Positions 7,370 to 13,259 of a DNA stretch of 13,259 nucleotides are shown one piece after another. Position 1 is the stretch's first letter. Each line of letters starts with the position of its first letter. The notes under the pieces are model-generated. The model ran no database searches, was not told the origin of the DNA, and saw only the letters and a program-made list of their open reading frames with translations. Source of the stretch: CALHVX01 sp964640725. GTDB lineage: Bacteria > Pseudomonadota > Gammaproteobacteria > Pseudomonadales > Azotimanducaceae. Location of the stretch: contig CAZXIJ010000058.1 in the NCBI GenBank assembly GCA_964640725.1, positions 1 to 13,259 of the forward strand, given 5' to 3'. A program made the position numbers and the translations under genes.

Positions 7370-7384
7370 CGCACAAATTGTGCG
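7370..7384. promoter_or_regulatory. Palindrome, candidate operator
   Basis: CGCACAA and TTGTGCG are perfect 7-base arms around a single central A. It is AT-rich at the centre within GC-rich DNA and lies between two divergent operons, which is a usual place for a dimeric regulator's site. No regulator is encoded in the window and no second copy was seen. Confidence 0.35.
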
Positions 7385-7547
7385 CTGGCCCAGCAGGCAT
7401 TCGACGTGCCGGCCGCGGCCGATCCGTTCTGCCGCCATCGCGCCCACGCAAGGCAGCTCGCACCCTGCAGGGGCGAGAAACCACGGGCACGCACCGCCTC
7501 GCACCATTATCGTGCGATGCCCAGAACTCAGGGACCGAGAACCGCCG

Positions 7548-10153
7548 TTGCCAAACCGCTACCGCCTTTCTATCGCCAGCTGGCTGCTCGCCGCGGGGCT
7601 GCTGCTGTGTCCGGTCGCGGCGTTGGCGTCCCCGGCACAGGATCCGGCCGGCTCGGCGTCGCCGGCCCGGCTGCCACAGCTCACCGTGACCTTTCTGGAA
7701 GACCGGCCGGCCGACTTCAAGCTGGACGGCAAGCTGACCGAACCGGTGTGGGCAACGTTGCCCGTGCATCGGGACCTCCAGGTCATCGAGCCCGACACCC
7801 TCGCAGCGCCCGCCCACGAAACCCGCGTTCGCCTGTTCTATACGAAGCGGGGCCTGTACGTCAGCTTCGACATGGATCAGCCGGCGGAAACCTTGATTGC
7901 CCGGTTATCCGGGCGCGACGGCTCGGGCATCAACCGCGACACCATCAACATCACCCTCGATACCTCCGGCGACGGACGCTACGCCTTCTGGTNNNNNNNN
8001 NNNNNNNNNNNNNNNNNNNNNNNNNNNNNNNNNNNNNNNNNNNNNNNNNNNNNNNNNNNNNNNNNNNNNNNNNNNNNNNNNNNNNNNNNNNNGACACCAT
8101 CAACATCACCCTCGATACCTCCGGCGACGGACGCTACGCCTTCTGGTTCGGGCTCGGGCTTGGCGGCGCGATCTCGGACGGCACGGTGCTGCCGGAACGC
8201 CGCTTTCAAAACGAGTGGGACGGCCCCTGGCGCGGCGCCAGCAGCGTCACGGAGCGCGGCTGGTCGGCAGAGGTGTTCATACCCTGGGGCATCGTCGCCA
8301 TGCCCCGGGAAAGCAACAACCGCCGCATGGGCTTCTACATTTCGCGCAGCGTCGCCTACCTCGCCGAGCGCTGGGCCTGGCCTGCGCTGCCCTCGACCCA
8401 ATCGCGCTTTCTGTCGGTGTTGCAGCCGCTCAACTTCGAGACCCTGAAACCCCGGCAGCAGCTCGACTTCTACCCCTTTACGGCGGTGACCAGCGACTAC
8501 CTGGACGACGATGTCCGATTCCAGAGCGGCCTCGACCTGTTCTGGCGGCCATCCACCAATTTCCAGCTGAGCGCTACCCTGAATCCGGACTTTGGCGGCG
8601 TCGAGTCCGACAACGCTGACCTGAATCTGACCGCTCAGGAAACGTTTTTTCCGGAAAAGCGCCTGTTCTTTCAGGAGGGCCAGCAGGTCTTTATCGCAAC
8701 GCCCCGGGCAGACAACCGCTCGCGCGGTATCGGCAATCCGGGACCACCCTTCACCATGGTCAATACCCGGCGTATCGGTGGCTTGCCGCGCGCGCCTGAC
8801 AACCCCCTCGACGCCACGATCGAGCCTCAGGATTTGCGCCAGTTCGCCCAGCTGAGCGGCGCGCTCAAAGCCACTGGCCAGATCGGCGCGCTGCGCTACG
8901 GACTGCTGGGCGCCACAGAAGAAGAGAGCAAGTTTGACGCCACGATACCGGCGGGCGAGCTGCACCTGCGTTCTGAGGGCAGCAACTACGGCATTTTGCG
9001 GCTGCTGTACGAAGATGCCGAGGGCGGCGGCTATCGGGGCCTGGGGCTCCTCAGCACCACCGTGGTCAATGAGGCCCGGGACGCGTCGGCGCACGGCATC
9101 GACTGGCACTACCTGAGCAACACCGGGCGCTTTCGTATGGATGGGCAATCCTTCGTGTCCGATATCGAAGGCACCGCCACCGGCTACGGCGGCTTCGTGG
9201 ACTTCGAGCTGATCCCCCGGCAGGGGCGCTTCTACCGCCTCGGCATCGAGCATTTCGACCGTCACATCGACCTGAACGATCTGGGTTTTCTGCAGCGCAA
9301 CGACCGTAACCGCATCCGCATGTCCCATGGCCGGCAGAACAGCAACATCAGCTTCGGGCGGAACAACGATTTCGACGTGCGGGGTTTTGTCTCCCGCAAC
9401 AATGACGGCCTGTTCCTGGGCGGCGGTATCTTCTTTACCAACCGGGTCACCTTTAACGACCTGTCGCGGCTTACCCTCAACCTGAATCAGTGGACGGGCG
9501 GCTACGACGACCTGAACAGTTTCGGCAACGGCAGTTTCTGGATCGAGCCACGCACAGACTTTGGCTTTACCTGGGAAACGCCGTCCAACCGCCGCCTGAT
9601 CGTCGGCCTGGGCTTTACCCGGCGCGAAGAAAACCTGAACGAAGACAGCAACTACTACCGTCTGTCTCTGACCTGGCGGCCCAGTGACGCCATGGTCGCT
9701 TCGCTGAACCTCGCTTACGATGATCGCAGCGGCTGGCTGTTGCACCAGGAAGACCAGAACTTCACGACCTTCGACGCCGAGCAGTGGCGACCGAGCCTGA
9801 CGTTTGAGTACTTCGCGAGCGCCCGGCAGCAGTTTCGCGTGTCCTGGCAATGGATCGGCGTCAAAGCCCGGGAGCAAAAGTTCTACCGCCTGCCCCGCAG
9901 CGCCGCCAAACTCTCGCGCACCGCCAAACCCGCCGGGCCGAGCGATGACTTCGCGATTTCTGACATGATCTTTCAGGCGCGCTACCGGCTGGAGCTGGCG
10001 CCGCTGTCTGATCTGTTCGTGGTGTATACCCGCATCTCGGACACCAGCCGCCGGCTGGGTCAGCAGAGCTTCGACGATCTGGCCAGCGACGGCTGGAACC
10101 AGCCTTTTGCCAACCAGCTGGTGGTGAAGCTACGCTACCGCTTCGGTACCTGA
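7548..10153 (+). CDS. DUF5916-domain outer-membrane protein with CBM9-like N-terminal domain, interrupted by an assembly artefact
   Basis: With the 155-bp artefact removed this is an 816-aa exported protein. Residues 1-27 form a Sec signal peptide (basic start, LLAAGLLL core, cleavage predicted after ALA at 25-27). Residues about 55-215 resemble a family 9 carbohydrate-binding module (LDGKLTEPVW opening). The rest is the DUF5916 region, marked by NPDFGGVESD (294-303) and FFPEKRLFF (315-323). The long run of alternating aromatic and polar strands to the C-terminal LRYRFGT suggests an outer-membrane beta-barrel. Function is not established for the family; sugar binding is only suggested by the CBM9 similarity. 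The start is uncertain: TTG at 7548, with a weak GAGAA upstream, places the signal peptide correctly, but GTG at 7512 is also in frame. The gene leads a likely operon with the two DsbA-like genes. Confidence 0.85.
7938..7992. repeat. 55-bp direct repeat, copy A, left of gap 2
   Basis: Abuts the Ns and is identical to 8093-8147. It encodes the same peptide (DTINITLDTSGDG...) on both sides, though in different frames relative to the scaffold. Contig-end overlap, not a biological repeat. Confidence 0.9.
7993..8092. other. Assembly gap 2 (100 N)
   Basis: Exactly 100 Ns inside the DUF5916 gene. Deleting these and one 55-bp copy restores a continuous 816-codon frame, so this is probably a false gap. 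Confidence 0.95.
8093..8147. repeat. 55-bp direct repeat, copy B, right of gap 2
   Basis: Identical to 7938-7992 and directly following the Ns; see gap 2. Confidence 0.9.
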
Positions 10154-10163
10154 GTACTCTGGC

Positions 10164-10883
10164 TTGCCCACCTTCGACCCCCTGCGCAGCGATGCACCGG
10201 TCATCGTGTACGTTGACATCAAGAGTCCCTACGCTTTTATCGCGAAGGACCCCACCCGAGCCCTGGAGCAGTCCCTCGGCCTGGCCTTTGACTGGCGCCC
10301 GCTTACGCTCAACATTCCCAGCTACCTGGGCTCGGCAAAGCTGGACAAGCAGGGCAAAGTCGCCAGCGCCGACCGGACCCCGGCGCAGTGGGGGGGCGTG
10401 CGCTATGCCTACAAGGATGCCCGGCGCTACGCAGCGCTGCAGGGCTACACGCTGCGCGGTACCGAAAAAATCTGGGATACCTCGCTCGTCCATATCGCCA
10501 TGCAGTGGTCCAAGCAGTACGGGCACCAGGCGACGGCGCGCTTTCTGGATGCGGTGTACGAGCCCTTCTGGCGGCGCGCGCTGGATGTCGAGAGCCTGGA
10601 AGTTGTGACCGGCATGCTCGCGCACTGCGACATCGCCACAGAGGGGTTTGGCGACTACGCGCGCGGCGCCGGCGCCCGGGAACACGACGACACGCAGCAG
10701 CAGATCTTCGACGCGGGCATCTTTGGCGTCCCGAGCTACATCGTTGGCGAGCACCGGTTTTTCGGCCGGGACCATCTGTCCGCCATCGCCTGGTTGCTCA
10801 CCGGTCGCAAGGGGCCCATGCCCGACGCGGCCTATGACCGCCTGGACGGGCGCGGGCCAGGGCTGCCGGAGCGCACTGCGTGA
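10164..10883 (+). CDS. DsbA/2-hydroxychromene-2-carboxylate isomerase-like thioredoxin-fold protein
   Basis: This 239-aa protein has the layout of the DsbA-like clan that includes HCCA isomerase and kappa-class glutathione transferases: a first strand ending in VYVDIKSPYAFIA (Ser21-Pro22 where DsbA has CXXC), an inserted helical domain, and the late motif GIFGVPSYIVG with the presumed cis-proline Pro190, followed by FFGRDHL. Ser21 is where HCCA isomerases have their catalytic serine, so a glutathione-dependent isomerase or transferase is more likely than disulfide exchange. No signal peptide is visible, so it is probably cytoplasmic. The start is a TTG at 10164, 10 bp after the DUF5916 stop, with no strong Shine-Dalgarno; no better in-frame start precedes the Ser-Pro motif. 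It overlaps the next, related gene by 4 bp. Its substrate is unknown. Confidence 0.82.
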   Translation: MPTFDPLRSDAPVIVYVDIKSPYAFIAKDPTRALEQSLGLAFDWRPLTLNIPSYLGSAKLDKQGKVASADRTPAQWGGVRYAYKDARRYAALQGYTLRGTEKIWDTSLVHIAMQWSKQYGHQATARFLDAVYEPFWRRALDVESLEVVTGMLAHCDIATEGFGDYARGAGAREHDDTQQQIFDAGIFGVPSYIVGEHRFFGRDHLSAIAWLLTGRKGPMPDAAYDRLDGRGPGLPERTA

Positions 10884-11551
10884 GCGCGCTGCCCGGCAAC
10901 GGCCCGATCGATCCCCTGAGCGGCGGCCGGGACACGCTGTTCATCGGCCTCGACCTGAAAGACCCCTACAGCCACCTGGCGGTGCCCGGCGCCGTCGCGC
11001 TCGCGGCAGCGGCAACGCAAAGGGTGCGCTGGTTTGCGCTCGCCCGTCCGGCGATTACCCGTGCCACTGCCGTGGCGGGAACAGAGCGCAGCGCCGCCCA
11101 CAAGCAACACCGCTTCCGCTACCGGGAGCAGGAGCTGCGCTTTTACGCCGAGGCCATGGGCCGATCCCTTGCCGCGCTGTACCAGGATCCGGCGCCGGAG
11201 TGTTTTGCCAGCGTTTTGCTGTGGGTCCAGGACCACGCCCCGGCGCAGCTGGCGGCGGCAATCGAGGCGGCTTTCGCTGCGCACTGGGAATGCCGAATCA
11301 ATGCCGAGGCCCCCGCTGACTGGGCCCAGTGCCTGGACGACGCCGTGCCCGGCGCCCAGCTCGGCGCGCGCTGGCTGGAGGCCTGTGTCACCGGCGAGTC
11401 GCTGACACCGGAGACCCTGGCGCGGGTTCGCGCGCAGGCCGAACTGCTGAGCACGGCGGGACTGTTCAACACGCCAGCGTTCATCTTTGACGGCGAGGTG
11501 TTTTACGGGCGCGGACACCTGCCCCTGCTCAAGCGCCGCCTCGCCGGCTAG
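10880..11551 (+). CDS. Second, diverged DsbA/HCCA-isomerase-like protein
   Basis: A 223-aa protein related to its upstream neighbour. The first motif reads GLDLKDPYSHLAV, with Asp28-Pro29 where the neighbour has Ser-Pro, and the late motif reads GLFNTPAFIFDG, keeping the presumed cis-proline Pro199, followed by FYGRGHLPLL. The catalytic serine position of HCCA isomerase is therefore Asp, and there is no CXXC. The middle helical domain is poorly conserved relative to its neighbour. The GTG start at 10880 overlaps the upstream TGA (GTGA), so the two proteins are translationally coupled and probably made in similar amounts. It may be a catalytically altered partner in a heterodimer; that is inference. 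No signal peptide is visible. Confidence 0.75.
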   Translation: MSALPGNGPIDPLSGGRDTLFIGLDLKDPYSHLAVPGAVALAAAATQRVRWFALARPAITRATAVAGTERSAAHKQHRFRYREQELRFYAEAMGRSLAALYQDPAPECFASVLLWVQDHAPAQLAAAIEAAFAAHWECRINAEAPADWAQCLDDAVPGAQLGARWLEACVTGESLTPETLARVRAQAELLSTAGLFNTPAFIFDGEVFYGRGHLPLLKRRLAG

Positions 11552-11568
11552 CCCAGCATGCATCCCTG

Positions 11569-11597
11569 TTAGCCCGCGGACGCCAGCTTGCTATCAT
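11569..11597 (+). promoter_or_regulatory. Candidate promoter of the SPFH gene
   Basis: An extended -10, TGCTATCAT (TATCAT at 11592-11597), lies 17 bases after a weak -35 match, TTAGCC (11569-11574). It would start transcription just before the Shine-Dalgarno at 11611, giving a very short leader. It sits in the 72-bp space after the DsbA-like pair. Confidence 0.45.
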
Positions 11598-11610
11598 GGC
11601 CGCGCGAGAG

Positions 11611-11617
11611 GGGGGAG
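11611..11617 (+). promoter_or_regulatory. Shine-Dalgarno for the SPFH gene
   Basis: GGGGGAG, six bases before the ATG at 11624. It rules against the in-frame TTG at 11588. Confidence 0.7.
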
Positions 11618-11623
11618 CGATCC

Positions 11624-12538
11624 ATGGCGAACGAGTTCGAACAGCGGCTGCGGCGAAAGTCGAAGGAAAACAACGTGCAAAAATCCATGCTGGCGCTCGG
11701 CGTCATCGCATTCCTGGCTATCTTTGTGGCCACCGAGTGCTTCGTGATCGTCGAGAGCGGGCACGTGGGCGTTATTCGTACCCTGGGCGCAGTGCAGCCG
11801 GAGGCTTTGCCAGAGGGCTTTCACCTGAAGAAGCCGTTCCTGGACAAGATTGAGCAGGTCGATGTGCGCCTGTCCCGGGCCGAAAGCGCCGCGACTTCCG
11901 CTTCGAAAGATCTGCAGAACGTGTCTACCAAGGTCACGGTGCAGTACTCGCTGCAAGGCGCCGTGGCACCGCTGACCTACCAGCGCATTGGTCGCCGCAA
12001 CGCCGTCGAGACAACCCTCGTCGATCCCGCGATTCTGGAATCCGTCAAAGCGGTCACCGCGCAGTACACCGCCGAGCAGCTGGTGACCAGCCGTGCCGAG
12101 GTCAAACTCGCCATTCAGAACGCCATCGAAAATTTCATTGTGACGACCCTGGAAGAAAAAGGCGCAGCCGGCGCCCTGCGCATCGCCAACGTCGCCATCA
12201 CCGACTTCGACTTCTCGCCGGAGTTCAATCGCGCCATTGAAGAGAAGGTCAAAGCCGAGCAGGAAGCCCTGAAGGCTGAGAACGACAAGATCCGGATCGT
12301 CACCCAGGCGGAAGCCGCTGCGGCGCAGCGGAACCTGGCCGCGGACGCCAAGGCCTACGAGATCGAGACCGAGTCCACCGCCCGGGCCGAAGCCATTCGA
12401 CGGGAGGCGGCCGCCCTCAAAAACAACCCGGAGCTGATTCAGCTGCGCCTTGCGGAAAAGTGGGACGGCGTGTTGCCCCGCGTATCTGGCGAAGGCGCGG
12501 TGCCAATTCTGAATCTGGGTGACCTTGGCAAGAAATAG
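11624..12538 (+). CDS. Prohibitin-like SPFH/Band 7 membrane protein
   Basis: This 304-aa protein has a short basic cytoplasmic N-terminus, one membrane segment at about 21-42, an SPFH/Band 7 domain at about 42-205 and a charged, Ala/Glu/Lys-rich coiled-coil at about 205-265. ESGHVGVIRTLG (44-55) and LPEGFHLKKPF (62-72) are the usual SPFH opening, and AITDFDFSPEFNRAIEEKVKAEQ (split here as FDFSPEF, 195-201, then EEKVKAEQEA) is characteristic of the prohibitin branch. Such proteins form large membrane-bound rings and organise membrane microdomains or regulate membrane proteases such as FtsH. No FtsH or NfeD gene is seen in the window. The start follows a strong Shine-Dalgarno and a likely promoter, so it probably begins a new transcript. 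The downstream lipoprotein gene begins inside its last codons. Confidence 0.92.
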   Translation: MANEFEQRLRRKSKENNVQKSMLALGVIAFLAIFVATECFVIVESGHVGVIRTLGAVQPEALPEGFHLKKPFLDKIEQVDVRLSRAESAATSASKDLQNVSTKVTVQYSLQGAVAPLTYQRIGRRNAVETTLVDPAILESVKAVTAQYTAEQLVTSRAEVKLAIQNAIENFIVTTLEEKGAAGALRIANVAITDFDFSPEFNRAIEEKVKAEQEALKAENDKIRIVTQAEAAAAQRNLAADAKAYEIETESTARAEAIRREAAALKNNPELIQLRLAEKWDGVLPRVSGEGAVPILNLGDLGKK

Positions 12539-13259
12539 CGCGGCCCGCAGATCGCCGCTACTGGTACTGACAATGGCTTTGCTGGCAGGCTGTAGCCCGC
12601 TCACGTTGGTGAACTGGGCCAGCCCCAACTTCGCGCAGACCCGGCACGCAGACCTGGTGTTCCAGGAAGACACTGCCCTGGCCCTGGATGTCTACGAGCC
12701 CGAAAGCGACAGCCCGGGGCCGACCATCCTGTTCTTCTACGGCGGCTCCTGGCAGCGCGGCGGCAAGGACCAGTATCGCTTCGTCGCCTCCCGGCTGACG
12801 CGGCTCGGCTACCGGGTCGTCATCCCCAACTACCGGCTGTATCCGGACGTGGTGTTTCCGGCGTTCATCGAAGACAGCGCCGAGTCCTATCGATGGGTTG
12901 CCGACAACATCCATCGTTACGGCGGCCAGCAGGACCAGATCTATCTGATGGGTCACTCCGCCGGTGCTCACATCGCCGCGCTGCTGCACTATGACGATCG
13001 CCACCTGGCGCGTGTCGACGACGGCACGCTGCCGGACCCCGCCGGGTTCATTGGCCTGTCCGGTCCCTACGACTTTCTGCCGCTGACTTCGGACGCCCTG
13101 CGGTCCGTGTTTCCGGAGGCGCTGCGAGCGGATTCGCAGCCCATCAATTTCGCCCAGGCGGCCGCTGGTCCGGCGCTGTTGCTGCACGGCGGCAGCGACA
13201 GCACCGTCGGCCCAGGCAACGCCAAACGGCTGGCGGCCCGGGCCCGGGAAAGCGGCAAC
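12525..13259 (+). CDS. Alpha/beta-hydrolase lipoprotein (esterase/lipase-like), 3' end beyond the window
   Basis: At least 245 codons are present with no stop before the window ends. Starting at TTG 12525 gives a model lipoprotein signal: basic MARNSAARRS, hydrophobic PLLVLTMA, and lipobox LAGC with Cys23 and Ser24 at +2 (outer membrane). Other starts are GTG 12519 or ATG 12573; the latter would leave almost no signal sequence. The hydrolase core shows the oxyanion-hole motif FYGGSW (71-76; Tyr replaces the common His of HGGxW) and the nucleophile elbow GHSAG (143-147) with Ser145. D225 in HGGSDSTV may be the acid residue; the catalytic His would lie beyond the window. It resembles the acetyl-esterase/feruloyl-esterase-like group. 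It overlaps the SPFH stop by 14 bp, so it is probably co-expressed. Substrate unknown. Confidence 0.8.
   Translation, partial: MARNSAARRSPLLVLTMALLAGCSPLTLVNWASPNFAQTRHADLVFQEDTALALDVYEPESDSPGPTILFFYGGSWQRGGKDQYRFVASRLTRLGYRVVIPNYRLYPDVVFPAFIEDSAESYRWVADNIHRYGGQQDQIYLMGHSAGAHIAALLHYDDRHLARVDDGTLPDPAGFIGLSGPYDFLPLTSDALRSVFPEALRADSQPINFAQAAAGPALLLHGGSDSTVGPGNAKRLAARARESGN

Larger units (their letters stand above)
7024..7547. other. Divergent intergenic region between the PhyH-pqi operon and the DUF5916 operon
   Basis: About 524 bp with no gene I can support. Frames open on the minus strand (about 7053-7547) encode low-complexity, Arg/Pro/Ser-rich sequence with no domain and no ribosome-binding site. 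The region should hold the promoters of both operons, but no convincing -35/-10 pair is visible. Two inverted repeats lie in it (7114-7139 and 7370-7384). Confidence 0.6.

Noticed and set aside
4657..7494. One continuous minus-strand frame of 945 codons joining PhyH-like and PqiA sequences
   Set aside because: It exists only because 100 Ns and a 55-bp duplicate keep the frame open. Collapsing the artefact introduces the PhyH stop, and PqiA has its own ATG at 5907.
7053..7817. Minus-strand open frame across the divergent intergenic region (254 codons)
   Set aside because: It overlaps the start of the DUF5916 gene, has low-complexity Arg/Pro/Ser composition and no ribosome-binding site.
5941..8147. 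The 55-bp direct repeats as target-site duplications, recombination sites or a mobile element footprint
   Set aside because: Each pair directly abuts Ns, both are exactly 55 bp, the two pairs are unrelated in sequence, and each lies in coding sequence that becomes intact when one copy is removed.
7979..9877. Long minus-strand open frame antisense to the DUF5916 gene (632 codons)
   Set aside because: It ends in the N gap, has no recognisable domain, and the plus strand carries clear DUF5916 motifs.
11588..11623. Upstream TTG start for the SPFH protein
   Set aside because: It overlaps the probable -10 element, and the strong GGGGGAG sits correctly for the ATG at 11624.

Overview
The window is GC-rich, densely coding DNA of gammaproteobacterial type. 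A complete pqiABC set, outer-membrane lipoproteins with standard lipoboxes, a large DUF5916 outer-membrane protein and a PhyH-family dioxygenase fit a free-living, probably aquatic gammaproteobacterium; the genus cannot be named from sequence alone. It is a draft or metagenome scaffold. Two 100-N gaps are each flanked by the same 55-bp sequence on both sides, and deleting one copy plus the Ns (155 bp) restores an intact gene in both places, so both gaps look like unmerged contig overlaps and not missing DNA.

Layout. (a) 31-1124, minus strand: a small three-helix membrane protein translationally coupled to a divergent, shortened Lgt-like protein that lacks canonical Lgt motif residues. (b) 1186-2463, plus strand: an MFS transporter reading away from (a) and overlapping the next operon tail-to-tail by 106 bp. 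(c) 7023 down to 2358, minus strand: a PhyH-family Fe(II)/2-oxoglutarate dioxygenase followed by pqiA, pqiB and pqiC. PqiA is the inner-membrane protein, PqiB the MCE-domain periplasmic tunnel and PqiC the outer-membrane lipoprotein of an intermembrane lipid-transport system. The pqi genes overlap by 4 bp at each junction. (d) 7024-7547: a 524-bp divergent intergenic region with two inverted repeats. (e) 7548-11551, plus strand: a DUF5916 protein (signal peptide, CBM9-like domain, predicted beta-barrel), then two tandem DsbA/HCCA-isomerase-like thioredoxin-fold proteins without CXXC motifs, all nearly abutting or overlapping. (f) 11624-13259, plus strand: a prohibitin-like SPFH membrane protein with its own likely promoter and strong Shine-Dalgarno, then an alpha/beta-hydrolase lipoprotein that starts inside the SPFH gene and runs off the window.

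How the genes fit together: much of the window concerns the cell envelope (lipoprotein modification-like enzyme, Pqi lipid transport, outer-membrane barrel, SPFH membrane organiser, lipoprotein hydrolase). No mobile element, CRISPR array, rRNA or tRNA was seen. I find no clearly new multi-gene system. The two arrangements most worth following up are the PhyH dioxygenase leading the pqiABC operon and the DUF5916 gene followed by a tandem pair of diverged thioredoxin-fold proteins.
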